Part shown: one piece after another, positions 22,295-33,266 of the stretch
Layout: each line of letters opens with the position of its first letter
How positions within the stretch are numbered: the stretch's first letter is position 1
NCBI GenBank assembly: GCA_023053575.1
Contig: JAKZAP010000022.1
Span: 16,038,518 to 16,102,517 of the forward strand
Reading direction: 5' to 3'
DNA length: 64,000 bases
Source of the DNA: Branchinecta lynchi
Lineage: Eukaryota; Arthropoda; Branchiopoda; Anostraca; Branchinectidae
Position numbers and translations under genes: made by a program
The notes under the pieces: generated by a model
Database searches by the model: none
The model's input: only the letters and a program-made list of their open reading frames with translations
What the model was told of the DNA's origin: nothing

Positions 22295-22299
22295 TTTAG

Positions 22300-23378
22300 G
22301 AAGGTGGTAGCGACGTAATCTTGACCTCAAACAACAGCTAAAAGACCGGACAATATTATTCTAGTAACTGGACAGTAAAAGTTTGCAAATAAAATTGAAT
22401 ATGGCTACCCTAGCTAGGGCTGAGCTCCCAGCTGACCGTCCCAGGACAGTCCTCCAAAGCCACAAAGGGCAATTTTGTTAATGGCAAGTGCTACGGGATA
22501 AGCACATTTTAGGCAATCTTACCAAAGGCAAAGCAGCTTTAAAAGGTTAGGCAAATATAAATGCAATTCTATTTGGAAGCAGGAGGTAGCTGGTTGGCAG
22601 CAGTTGGTAGTGGCTCTTCTGTATTTACTGCCATAAATAATTTTGGAGATAAATTTATATTGGTTTGAACAAACCAAGGAAGGTGTTACGGTTATGAAGA
22701 TGGTTATATAGAATATAAAACAAGCATTCAAACGAAAATTTTAAAAAGGGTTATTTTAGAAATCAGAAGTGACAGAAGATCTGCCAAAGTTTAGAGATTG
22801 CTCCAATCCAAAGGGTTTGTTAGGTCTACAGTATTCCAAAATTAGTAACTTGTGGTAGAATGTTCCAAGCTATCAGGTTTAAGTTCTATTTGAACTCCAT
22901 TTTCCTTGAACACTTACCTGCTAGCAAACCTGAAACCCTTTGATCTAAGTCCTTACACTTCCAACACCAGTCTCAACTTTTGAACTGATCTTTCCCAGTT
23001 GTTGATGGCAGGACGTATTGCGTCTCGGTACGAGTGGTCCCAAACCCAAAGGCTGTGTTCCAGTCTCTTACGGTCGGACTGTCGAGAACTATATTTTCGT
23101 AGACGGAGAAGCCTAGCCTAGCCTAGAAATTCTGGTATTTCGTGATGAAGTGACGAAGGGGATACTGGAAGTTGGCAGATATGATCCGATTCGAGCCAAA
23201 CTTGACAACGATCATGCGTCCTTGGAGAACACGAGCACGTATCATTCGTAAAAACTATTTTATTTTTACATTTGGCTATGATGATGAAGAGATTAATCTG
23301 TAACAAACATTCTTGTAGTGCAAATGATGATAAGCTCATCAGGATCATAAAAATGTAGATTATGATAAAAAAAAGTAG
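22300..23378. other. No gene or named repeat recognised
   Basis: Upstream region of the TMEM132-family gene. Nothing was classified except a short GTCCCAGGACAGTCCTCC motif at 22440 that recurs near 28570, 61780 and 63580 in another dispersed repeat. Confidence 0.4.
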
Positions 23379-24369
23379 TTTTTGGGATCCCAAAACGTAA
23401 GTGGAGGGATACCTATGGCATCGCAAAAATGTCCGTCTGTCCGTCTGTCTGTGAGCACGATAATTCTCGAAGGGAATGAGATTTTTGACTTGGTATGAGG
23501 GTTCATTGGGTCAAGGGTAAGGTCAAGTTTGTAGATGGGCTATGTAGCTCTACATTTAGGGGTGGGGGAGGGGGTTCAAATTAAGGGACAAACAAAACAT
23601 TTTTAAACAGCTAATGAGATAGTCGATTATGTGGTAAGAAGGCATGCTGAGCACGATAGTGAAGTCGTTGTTTCGCCTGACAAGTAGTTCGTCCGGAATC
23701 CCCGGAAAAATTATAAAAAGTAAAAGATTTATTTGAAGTTGATGAAGTGGTCGATTTAGAGGTAAGAAGACATTTTGAACACGATGGTGAAACCATTTCT
23801 CGCCGAGCAAGTAGTTCGTCCGGAATCCGGTGAAAACCGGAAAGTTGGTTAAAAGTAAAAGTTTCTTTTGAAGTTGATTAAATGTAAGATTGAGGGGTAA
23901 AAATACATGTTGAACACGATGGTGAAAACCATTTATTCGCCGGGCAACTAATTCGTCCGGAATCAGGCCAAAACCGGAAAATTTACTAAAAGCAAAAGTT
24001 CGATTCGAGGACAGATTAAGGGGTAAGAAAAGAGGCTGAGTCTGTATATGACAATCTTTTTTTACCCGGACATAATAAACTTTTATTCAAAGTTGATTAG
24101 GTGTTCTTTATAGGGATAAGGGGATACGCTGGATTTGTTTCTGAATTTTCTTTTTTTGCTGGACTTTCGGGCGAAACCGGAAACTTGGCAGCAGTAAAGC
24201 AGGAAGTCTCGGTCAGTATCGTCAAAATACATATGGCCTATAGAGGTATATCTGAACTTGGTTTTCTCTGATGATTACCCTGGCAAAGACTGGATCTGGC
24301 GAAGACAAGACCCGATTGTCTGAATGAAATATTAGATTTTTGGGATCCCATCGATACCGTTGGTCTTGT
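23379..24369 (-). repeat. GGGATCCC tandem-unit repeat, minus-strand copy
   Basis: It opens TTTTTGGGATCCCAAAACG and closes AGATTTTTGGGATCCCATCG then GGTCTTG. Inside are about four inverted-orientation 130 bp units: GAAGTTGATTAAATG, AGGGGTAAGAAG, ACACGATGGTGAAA, GCAAGTAGTTCGTCCGGAATCC. It is the mirror of 19690-20556 and carries both ends of the family. Confidence 0.75.
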
Positions 24370-24943
24370 TGTATTTTGCGGTTAGAGAAGTGACAATTTC
24401 TAAACCAATCTTGTCAAGTCTCTAATGTCCAAGCCAAGTTTTATCGTCCTAGCACATATGGAAGTAGCCTACCTTAATTCGCGATCAACGAGATTTCGGG
24501 TTCCCCCTCCAGGTCCCCCGCACCAGTTATCGGATCCGGTCTGATTTGAAACTGGACATCTGAGACACTTTTTCTTGACAGTGGTCAAGTTTCATGCATG
24601 TCCGATTTCCCGTCCCAAACTTATGTATGTTACTAGTTTCTCAACTCCCCATCCCTCCGCTCCCCCCACGATGGCCAGATCAGGGAAGTGATTGTTTGGG
24701 TCTGTACAACTATTCAAACCGAAGGAACTGGAAGTTTCTTTTTTGGAGTTCCAGTCTGTAACAGTATCAAAAGATAATTAGGCTACTTTGACCTCACTTG
24801 GCCCAGAGTACAAAATGGAGACAGAAGTAGCTTATTTTCATGGGAAAAGGCAGAACACAATCAGACAAAAGTTTAGATTAGCATTTGTTGCCAAAATCCT
24901 TAACCTGTATATATTTCTACATTTGGCTCTAAACACAAGCAAG

Positions 24944-25013
24944 AACGGCCAAGTGGTCTAGTGCGTCAGGTTTCCATGAAAGAGGACGTCGGATCGATAC
25001 CATATCTTGACAT
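24944..25013 (+). pseudogene. tRNA-like sequence, probable SINE head
   Basis: GGCCAAGTGGTCTAGTGCGTC resembles the A-box/D-arm of Leu/Ser-type tRNAs, and GGATCGATACC, about 40 bp further on, resembles the B-box. Acceptor-stem pairing is not convincing. This suggests a tRNA-derived SINE rather than a working gene. Confidence 0.4.
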
Positions 25014-25139
25014 TGTCCTTTTGCTACCCTTGTTCCTATTATAGTTTCCGGCCTACCGGATCCGGGGAAAGTCGGATCGGGGATCCGGACTTGAAATGCG
25101 ATACCTGAGACAGGAGGCCATTTTAAATATCAAGTTTCA

Positions 25140-25574
25140 TTAAAGCACAACTCTTACTAGAAATAATCTTTTCCCTATAAAATGGATCAGAAAAAAACTT
25201 TTCGAAAATACCATTACTTTCCACCTGAAACTAGCGATTCTCTTGTTAGCGCTTGTCGATTATATCCAGCGTTCCTGCTCTCCGACCCGGCGGCTGGGCG
25301 CAAAAGATTTGAAAACTGAACCTGCCTTGGTTAAAAAGTGGGAAAACTAAGCAAATAAAAGAAGTAATAAACAGTAGATCATCACATACTTATGTGTGAA
25401 GGAGTTGCCAGCAGGCAATGAAGGGGGAAAACTAACGGGGAAAGTCGGCAAGGCCGAAAAAGCGCTAAAAGTCGTAATTATGAAACGAAACAATGGAGAA
25501 TTTTAGAAGCTTATAATTCCATCTGGGAGCTAATTATATTATAAAAGTTAGAATAAGCACCAGGGGTTCTTTAA
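25140..25574. mobile_element. TTAA-flanked element, family 2, with visible empty site
   Basis: The element occupies 25144-25570 between TTAA at 25140-25143 and 25571-25574. The host sequence reads AAGTTTCA-TTAA-element-TTAA-GATCCGAT. The unoccupied relative at 8563-8577 reads AAGTTTCATTAAGATCCGAT, so TTAA is the duplicated target. The body is shared with 54635-55091 (CTTTTACTAGAAATGATC, ACCATTACTTT, GCGATTCTCTTGTTA, CGATTATATCCAG, CTGCTCTCCGAC). No transposase is present. Confidence 0.9.
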
Positions 25575-25940
25575 GATCCGATTCCCCATTCAAAAATTAA
25601 AAATACGTCAATTTTCTGGACTGCCCCTCCCTCGACTCCCCCCACGGTGGTCGAGTCGGGGAAGTGACTATTTCCAAGTTAGTTTGGTAAGGTCCCTGAT
25701 ATGGCTGCCAAGTTTCATCGTCCTAGCACTTCTGGAAGTACTCGAACTCGAGATGAGTGGCCTGGCAGACCGACCGACCGAAGAGTGATCAAGATATGGT
25801 ACTTGAGCGGACAAATGCCATAAAAACAAGGAGTAATGTCAGTGAATTCGTTACCAGTTTCAGCCCCACCCGAACACTGTGAAAAAAAAAAAAAGTAAAA
25901 AGAAGAAGAAAAAGACCACACACCCTTCAACACGTATTAA

Positions 25941-26635
25941 TTAAGGGTCGCCGTCACTACCCCCACCCGTCGATTCGCCCACCCGTCAATACGCCCAATC
26001 TAAAAATTCGTCGATTCACCCAACCGTCGATTCGCCCACCGTCGATTCGCCCAACCGCTGATTCGCCCACCCGCTGATTCACCCACCCTTCAGTTCGCCC
26101 ACCCGTCGATTCGCCCAACGTCGATTCACCCAACGTCCTATTGCTTGAGCGTCGATTCACCCAATCCTATGATCCGTCGATTCGCCCACCCGTCATAAGA
26201 CCCAAAAAATCCGTCACAACTCCCACTTTTTCCGAAAGTTCGCCTACCCGTCACAAGTCCCAAAAAATCCGTCGATTCGCCCAACAAATCCGTCACAACC
26301 CCCACTTTTTTCCGAAAGTTCGCCTAACCGTCACAAGACCCAAAATATCCGTCGATCCGCCCAATTTTCAAAACCGACATTTGATCCAGCGCGGCTCTTT
26401 TCATTGAAGACGGTAGAAGTCACAGGGGAGTAATTAAGAAGGATACGATACCGTCCGATGTAAATAAGGGTGAAAACTAGTCAATTCAGCTTGAGCAAGA
26501 ATGATGAGAAGCATAAGACCTCGGTGCGGATATGAAAGAGGAAATGGAGGATGAATGAGCTACCATATTTTTAGGTACAACTGTACCGAAAGCGGTAGGC
26601 CACATATTGCGATTATTTGGTCGGTTAAAGGAAAT
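25941..26635 (+). repeat. Left arm of a large inverted repeat, capped by a CGTCGATTCGCCCA minisatellite
   Basis: TTAATTAAGGG opens at 25937. From about 25965 to 26370 it is an irregular array of 16-17 bp units of type CGTCGATTCGCCCAAC/CACC, mixed with longer units (GTCACAAGACCCAAAATATC). About 250 bp of nonrepetitive sequence follows to 26635, ending GCCACATATTGCGATTATTTGG. The whole arm is mirrored at 31195-31936. Confidence 0.8.
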
Positions 26636-27275
26636 TACAATGACACACGATCATTCAATTCTCAATCGAGTGAAATTTGATTGGTGCTCCCCGACACCTT
26701 TGGTCGGCAGACATGATCCAATGTTGGCTTAACCTTTGGTCGGCAGCAATACTAAAGGTTCCGACGGGAACCCAGAGGAGAATATTACGAAATTATTACC
26801 GCTGGAATACGGAAGCTCAAGGGATATACTGATCCATGTTCTGCTTCCTTATACATGACCCTTGTCGGACGAATCGTAAAACAATTGTACTAATTAGTCG
26901 GTAACTTTACAAGCTTCCACAGAACAGATGGCGGACGACAATTATAAGTCAACCTTTTCACTCAAGTTTTTACCGGATTTCTTTTGTTACTCCAGTTGTT
27001 CCGGGCTGTGCCTGATTTTAGCTGAATCGGTCCAGCAGGAAAAATGGGACTGACACTCATAATGACCACGATCACAATGTCCACGATTCAAAATGCCTAC
27101 GACCGATAATGCCCACGATTCAGAATGCCCACGATTGTACAGTTTGAGATGTTCAGGCAGTAGTAAATTGGAGCTAGTGATGAATGTGAAACGAAAGGAG
27201 CGGAACGAGTATCAGGATGGGAATAATCGTCCACTGAAACTGTTCAACTGTTCAATTACAGTGTAATTTGAAAAT
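26636..27275. other. Interior of the inverted-repeat region; CCCACGATTCAAAATG minisatellite
   Basis: Positions 27045-27135 hold five diverged units of about 18 bp (AATGCCCACGATTCAG and variants). Related units recur at 60.97, 61.33-61.40, 62.09-62.14 and 62.33-62.37 kb. The rest is unassigned. Confidence 0.5.
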
Positions 27276-28357
27276 AACAAGACCCAAGGTTTCGATGGGA
27301 TCCCAAAAATCTAATATTTAATACAGACAATTGGGTCTTGTCTTCGCCTGATCTAGTCTTCGCCAGGCTAATCATCAGAGAAAACCAAGTTCAGATATAC
27401 CTCTATAAGCCATATCTATTTTGACGACGCTGACCGAAACTTCGTGCTTTACTTCTGCCAAATTTACGGTTTCGGCAATTGTCCAGCAAAAAGAGAAAAT
27501 TCAGAAACGAATTCAGCGTATATCCTTATCTCTATAAAGGACATCTAATCAGCTTCAAATAAAACTTTAACTTAGTAAAAAATTATTGTCATATACAGAA
27601 TCAGCGTCTCTTCTTGGCCCTAAATCTGTCATCTAATCAACTTAAGTGTTCAGCATGTCTTCTTACCCCTAAATCGAACATTAATCAACTTCGAATGAAC
27701 GTTATTTCGGCCTTTCTTGGCAAGGGTCCTCGTCAGGCTGTCAATCTTCTGGGTAAACGTCGGGGAAGGAAACCAAAAAGTTGACCGACAAGGTTGACAG
27801 CCTGACGAGGACCCTTGCCAAGAACGGCCGAAATATCTTTTTTGACGGTGCCAAACGGATAAGTCACCTACATTTTATTCGAGCTATATCGCCGAAATAT
27901 CGCTGATGAAGAACCGTAGCTGACGTATATCCGCTGAAAACATTGTTTGAATCCATGTTTCAAAGTCAGCTTGGGCTCAAAGAATATTTTTCTTCAGAGA
28001 AAACTTTTACGTTTGCCCAAGTTTCCGGTTTTTGCCGGATTCCGGGCGAAATACTTGTCCGGCGAGAAAATGGTTTTCACCCTCCTGTTCAACATGTCTT
28101 TTTACCCCATAACTGACTATCACATTAGCTGTTTAAAAATATTTTGTTTGCCCCTTAATTTGAACCCCCTCCCCCACTCCCAAATATAGGACGACAAAGC
28201 CCATTTACGAACTTGACCTTACCCTTGACCCAAAGAATCCTTACACCAACTTTCATAAAAATAATTCCCTTCGAGAGTTATCGTACTCGCAGACAGACAG
28301 ACAGACGGACAACTTTTGCGATGTCAAAGGTCACTTACGTTTTGGGATTCCAAAAAC
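27276..28357 (+). repeat. GGGATCCC tandem-unit repeat, split by a fold-back insertion
   Basis: It starts AAGACCCAAGGTTTCGATGG and ends ACTTACGTTTTGGGATTCC then AAAAACG. The left part runs to about 27698 and resumes near 28000 at AACTTTTACGTTTGCCC. Between them sits a fold-back copy of the hammerhead-like repeat. This nesting shows the GGGATCCC copy is older than the fold-back. Confidence 0.75.
27699..27998. mobile_element. Fold-back copy of the hammerhead-like repeat
   Basis: The inner arms are 27701-27744 and 27789-27838. On the minus side, TCGTCAG is at 27730-27736 with TTTC at 27705-27708. On the plus side, CTGACGA is at 27802-27808 with GAAA at 27830-27833. A tail copy follows (CGCTGATGAAGAACCGTAGC, then GTTTGAATCCATGTTTCAAAG and TTGGGCTCAAAGAATATT). 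It is inserted within a GGGATCCC repeat. Confidence 0.7.
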
Positions 28358-28379
28358 GAAACACCATCAGCGATCTCAA

Positions 28380-28520
28380 AACTGTTATTTTTAACAATTC
28401 TTACCTTCAGGGTGCAAGGTTTAGATTGCCTAGTTGCTCTGTATGTGCTGAAAACAATTTTAAAAGGCATTTCTTCGTACTTTCGTGCGAATCATTCTAG
28501 TTTAATGAACTATAAAATAA
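28380..28520 (+). mobile_element. Probable LINE RT C-terminal fragment
   Basis: The plus frame reads ARFRLPSCSVCAENNFKRH then FFVLSCESF before a stop. It resembles the rLPsCrt-rfk-SFf--s closing segment of CR1/L2-like LINE proteins. It is short and degraded. No tail was identified. Confidence 0.4.
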
Positions 28521-28539
28521 TCCTTTCACAATTTTCCGT

Positions 28540-28790
28540 AGTAATCCTGTCCCTTGTAATCTCGCTGTCCGTTGTCCCGGGCCATTCTAACCTCCTCTAC
28601 GGACAGTTCTCCTCCTCGTCGGACTTCCAACCAGGACGATTAGCCTTCCCTGAGAGCATTTTAAAATGTTGAAATTTTGGACCGTTAACATTTTTAACTA
28701 TTTTGATTTCAGGGTCTACACCCTGAATTATGGCATTTTGAGTCGTTGGCAAAATAATCGTGGTGATTTTGGGAACCACCCAAAAAATGT
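28540..28790 (+). repeat. Dispersed repeat with GGCATTTTGAG motifs
   Basis: CTGTCCGTTGTCCCGGGCCATTC, CCAACCAGGACGATTAGCC, TTCCCTGAGAGCATTTT, AATCGTGGTGATTTTGGGAACCACCC are shared with 61765-62120 and 63565-63725. Its class is unknown, and it may carry the CCCACGATTCAAAATG-type minisatellite as an internal part. Confidence 0.5.
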
Positions 28791-29042
28791 GTATATATCC
28801 CCGTTTTTGTTTGTTTGGGATTTTCGTGCCCGTATCTCGGCAATCTATTCCGATTTATTTATTTTTTTCGTGTGCGCTTGAGCTGTGCTGTCAGCAGCGG
28901 AAAGTGATAACGATAGATTTTTTTTGCAAATAAAGATAACCTTGAATAAAAAACTTTTACAAGACATTACCTTTCCGTTTTTCAAAGGCACGATATAAGT
29001 GTGTTAATTATTGAGCCTGATACTTGGCCTTAAAACAAAGCT

Positions 29043-29420
29043 TTAATCAAATTTTTGTCTGCTTCTAATAAGAAAAATGTTCACCGGATGTATTTTAAGT
29101 TTGCCAAGTATCTGCTGCATTTGCCCCCTTGGACCAGCAATTCTTTTTTGGCGCAGAAATTCCATCTGGTTCTGCCTGCTAAAATTATTGATAAGAGAGT
29201 GGAAGATTTCAAATCTTCCGCTAGTAAACTGAACCACCAGTGGTCTTCGCTTTTCGTGTAATCTGTAGTTATGTTTGTGCTGTGTTTAGTGTAAAGTTTT
29301 CCTACGTGCTGTTGTTGTTTTTTTTCTTCTTCTTTTTTTTTTGTACTCCGTCACTAGGGCCACACACCCTCCATTGTTTTTGACGGGTAATAAACAGATT
29401 GATTGATTGATTGATTGATT
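29043..29420 (+). mobile_element. LINE remnant: RT C-terminus with (GATT)n tail
   Basis: The plus frame reads NKKNVHRMYFKFAKYLLHLP, then SNSFLAQKFHL and FKSSASKLNHQW before a stop near 29261. It parallels the fragment at 40395 (KFSKFLLGFP, SNSFLTSNF). The 3' part, GTACTCCGTCACTAGGGCC through TAATAAACAGATTGATTG, equals 21305-21410 on the other strand. Confidence 0.65.
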
Positions 29421-29444
29421 TGACGGTGCAAACCGGATAAAGTA

Positions 29445-31052
29445 AGAGAATAAGAACTGGAAGCTCATATGGCACTTGCACCTGTATGTAGTAGGTAAGG
29501 GCTCTGTCAGATTGATCGGATCCCTTATATGCCTGCGAAGTTTCGTCTTGAAAAACGCAATCACAGGAATTCCGGAAGGCCCCACTCCACCCACCCCACC
29601 CTCCAAGTTTCCGGATCCAGTTTAATTGTGCAAACGATTTATCTAGAATAAATGCTTGTTCTTCCCATCCCTCCATTCTCAGTCCTTATCCCTCCATTCT
29701 AACCGTTTCTTGAGATTTCGGATCACCCCCTCCCAACTCCCCATAGCTGTTGAGCCCGCTGTCATAAGTTGAGATGAATCATTTGATAAAAATTACTTTT
29801 CGACTTCGCAGTTAACATGCGCACTTTAAGGGAGCCGGAACTTCATTTGTAAGCAAAACCCTTGAGGCAAAAATTAAATGGGCTCATGGTGACCATGAAA
29901 ATGTATATTTTGCTTAAAAGTATTTTTCTTACTGTGCGGTCGAGATCGATACTTTAAGGAATAGTCGGATTTGGAAATCTCGGATCTTTTCAAATATCTA
30001 ATATTCCAGCCAAGTTGTATATTCCTAGCACAGCTGGAAGTACCTTAACTCGTGATCACCTGATATCTGCCCCCCCCCCCCCCCCCCCCCCTTCAAACTC
30101 CCCCCACAGTCGCCGGAGCCAATCCAGTTCTGAAAAGATTTATCGAGAGCATCTGTTTGTTGTTCCCACGAAGTTCCATCCCATCTTTCCAGTATCAGCC
30201 AGTCACGTATTTTCCGGTCTCTCCCCCCCCCCCCAACTGTCGAGGCCGGTCCGAACATAAAAAAGATCACCAGAGACATGTAAAATCCGACGTTCCGTTC
30301 AGTCAAATCCGTCCAGTCAAATCCGACCATCAGTTCCAAAGTTACGCATAACTCAATATTCCGGATTCCCCCTCCCTCCACCACCCCCCAGATGGTCGGA
30401 TCGAGACATTGTTTCCCAGTTAGTTTGGTCGGGTCCCTGAAATGCCTCCCAAGTTACGTCGAGAAAATCCCCAAAACTGACATCACCGGAATTCAGGGAG
30501 TCCCCCTCCAACCCCCCCCCCCCAAAGGGTCCGGATCCAGTCCAATTGTGTTCGTCTTCCCAGCAAGTTTCACTCCGATCCCTCCATTCCAACCGTTTCT
30601 CGAGATTTCCACCCCCCCCCCCCCCCCAACTTCCCTATAGCTACCGAATCCAGTCCGGACTTCAGATGGGGCATCAGAGATATGTCCTTTGTCCAGTTTT
30701 CAAGTTTCATTTTAATCCGATCACCCGTTCAAAAGTTACGCACTACTCAATTTTCCAGATTGCCCCGCCCTCAACTCCCCCCAGATGGTCGGATCAGGAA
30801 CTGATTATTTGCAAGTTAGTTTGGTCGGGTCCCTGATATGCCTGCCAATTTTCATCGCCCTAGCACATCTGGAAGTACCCTAACTCGAAAAAGTGTGACA
30901 AACTGCCCTACATTTTCAAGATTCCTCCGCGCAGATGATCGGACCGAGAAACGGATATTTCCAGGTTTGTTTGGTAATCGGTTCTCTGATACGCCTGCCA
31001 AGTTTCATCGTCCTAGCACCTCTGGAACTTCCCTAACTCGAAAAAGTGATTG
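29445..31052 (+). mobile_element. CATATGGCACTTG element, copy without 3' hairpin
   Basis: It starts AAGCTCATATGGCACTTGC. It holds at least five diverged direct units with TGCCAAGTTTCATCGTCCTAGCAC, GATCACCCGTTC, CCCCCTCC, CAGATGGTCGGATC, GTTAGTTTGGTCGGGTCCCTGA, plus C-runs at 30070-30090, 30226-30236, 30516-30525 and 30611-30627. The terminal hairpin and AAAAACA end are absent. Confidence 0.6.
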
Positions 31053-31194
31053 ACAAATAGAATATAAATAGATTAATAAATAGATAAATAGATTGAGAAG
31101 AAACTAATAAGCTCGTTTACGGGAAGTTTGGGAAAGACATCCGTAAGAAGTGCTTACACTCTACTGAGACTTGATTGATCTTGCGGCATCATAC

Positions 31195-31936
31195 TTTTCG
31201 TTGACAAACCACATAATCGCAATATGTAGCCCACCTCGTTCTTTAAACTTGTTTTACTCTTGCATTCATCCTCTTTTTTCCTCCTTCATTGTCAGCACCG
31301 AGGTCTGACATCATGCTTCTGATCAATCTGGCTCACGGTTTATTGACTAGTTTTCACCCGTATTTACATGGGACGGTATCGTAACCTTCTTAATTACTCC
31401 CCTGCGACTCCGTCGCTTTTTGATACCGCGTTCAGTGATAAAGGCCGCGCTAGATCAGAGGTTGATTTTGAAAGTTGGGCGAATCGACGGATATTTTGGG
31501 TCTTGTGACGGGTAGGCGAACTTTTGGAAAAAGTGGGGGTTGTGACGGATTTTTTGGGCGAATCGACGGATTTTTTGGGTCTTGTGGCGGGTAGGCGAAC
31601 TCTCGGAAAAAGTGGGGGTTGTGACGGATTCTTTGGGTCTTATGACGGGTGGGCGAATCGACGGATTTTAGAAGTGGGTGAATCGACGCTTCACGAAACC
31701 GAGGTTGGGCGAATCGACGGTAGGCGAATTGACGGGTGGGTGAATCGACGGTTGGGGGAATCAACGGTTGGGCGAATCAGCGGTTGGGCGAATCAGCGGG
31801 TAGGCGAATCCACGGATATTTTGGGTCTTGTGACGGTTAGGCGAACTGTCGGAAAAAGTGGGGGATGTGACGTATATTTTGGGCATAATGACGGTTGGGC
31901 GAATCGACGGGTGGGTGAATAGACGGGTCCCCTTAA
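31195..31936 (-). repeat. Right arm of the large inverted repeat, capped by the minisatellite
   Basis: Mirror of 25941-26635. It begins with AATCGCAATATGTAGCCCACC at the inner side and passes GACTAGTTTTCACCCGTATTTACATG and TTAATTACTCCCCTG. It then becomes a GGGCGAATCGACGGTTG array to 31925, ending GGGTCCCCTTAATTAA at 31940. The outer TTAATTAA is shared with the left arm. Confidence 0.8.
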
Positions 31937-31944
31937 TTAAGTGG

Positions 31945-32175
31945 AAAGTTTTCAGTTTCTTTTTGAACCCGTACAAAGTGGCAGACGCCCTGATGCTAGC
32001 CAGCAGGTTATTCCAAACAGAAGGCCCCAGATTTCAGTACAGCCTCAGAGGAATCAGCTATACGAAACTTTTGAATGAAGTGGCTTTTTCCTACCGCAGG
32101 CGGGGGAGGCCTGGTCAATACTTGGAAAAACGAAAGAGATGGAACGAATTTGACGAAAATTTTCTTTAAGCATTT
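31945..32175 (-). mobile_element. LINE remnant: RT C-terminal WN-LP-type segment
   Basis: The minus frame reads NLGPSVWNNLLASIRASATL, then YGFKKKLKTF. This is the WNsLP-siR-s-tl-qFKkkLK motif found near the C-terminus of LINE reverse transcriptases. A stop (LY*NLG) lies upstream in the frame, so the copy is dead. It abuts the end of the inverted-repeat region. Confidence 0.65.
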
Positions 32176-32860
32176 TTCAAATAGGTAGAATAAGGTGTAT
32201 TACGGTGTCTAAGGTGTACAGATTCTTCTTTTCTTTGGGGCGCGCTGTAATAAGGCGAATAAGGTGAGTTCTATCTTCGCTTATGTAGAGCCAATCAGAT
32301 GGCTTGGTTGGTTCAGCCAGCGGGCCGAGGAAAGGAGCAGCGTCGCCAGGGTTGCCACGAGAAGCACTAAAGTTCTACTTTGTTGGAAGTTGAAGAAACA
32401 ACTTTTCTTCAAAAGACCACGTAGGCTACTATTTTGTCATGACCTCTTATTGTTTTTCGAGGACGAACGCTGTCCAACTGTTAATTTAGTAGCTTTTTCG
32501 AATATAATGGGCGTCAAATTGTACGCGTGTAGGCTAACTTCATGTAGTATTATGAACACTTTCTCTGATCTCTAGAAGCTGGAAAAATTGTGTCCGCGTG
32601 GCAATACCTAACACTGCATTGATAAGAACGTTTTAACTTCCTATTTGAACAAGGAATAAGCTATTCAGCATGTTACACCTACTTGAACAATGCTTTCAAT
32701 GGTCCAGAATCGCGAAAGATGCAAAACGTCAGGAAGAGCAAAAAAGCAAAAAAACGAAAAATGTAATGGAAAAAGGAAGAAAAAGAAGGGAAAAATAATT
32801 ACGTAATTTTTTAGAGGTCTCGTGACACGGGTGATGGGTTCGGCCAAGCGTGGGCAGGAA
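32176..32860. other. No gene or named repeat recognised
   Basis: Several short open frames, none with a recognised motif. Nothing could be assigned. Confidence 0.4.
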
Positions 32861-33266
32861 ATAGATACTAGTAGCGTAGTAACTTTTCACAAGACTGAAA
32901 CGAAAATAGTAATGAATAACAAGAACAGCAAGCACCAAACCTCCGTCTATCTATTTCTGTAATACCACCACGCGAAGTCAAATAGATTCCCGATGCCCTG
33001 CCCAATGCAAACGAGCGGGGTAGGATCTACGCGGAACATCGCAATTCGTTACCTGTACAAACAGCAAATCGCAGTAAGGCCCCTGAGAAGAAATCTCCAA
33101 AGTAAAAGCCGATTGGTTGTCTACCATTGTGACATCAAGATGTGACGCTCCGCAGAGATGCTCCCCTTTTTCCTCTGATATGCGCAGTGGCGAAGAGGGA
33201 AGCGGAGGGAAGTAGACGGGCATCAACCAGAAGCTCAGTAAGTGCTCAGCTCAGTAAGTGATAATA

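Larger units (their letters stand above)
24400..25829 (+). mobile_element. CATATGGCACTTG element, 5'-truncated copy with nested insertions
   Basis: It shares CAAGTTTTATCGTCCTAGCAC, CCCCCTCC, GATGGCCAGATCAGGGAAG, and the 3' end (ACCGACCGACCG, then ATGGTACTTGAGCGGACAAATGCCATAAAAACA). It is interrupted at 25144-25570 by a TTAA element and contains a tRNA-like segment near 24944. The left end is missing. Confidence 0.6.

Noticed and set aside
25957..26160. Repetitive open frames rich in GRIDGWVNRR and GEST
   Set aside because: Direct translation of the CGTCGATTCGCCCA minisatellite; they also occur at 31524-31922. Not a real repeat protein.
27902..27916. CGCTGATGAAGAA as a second hammerhead core
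   Set aside because: CUGAUGA is present, but no hairpin followed by GAAA occurs at the right distance.
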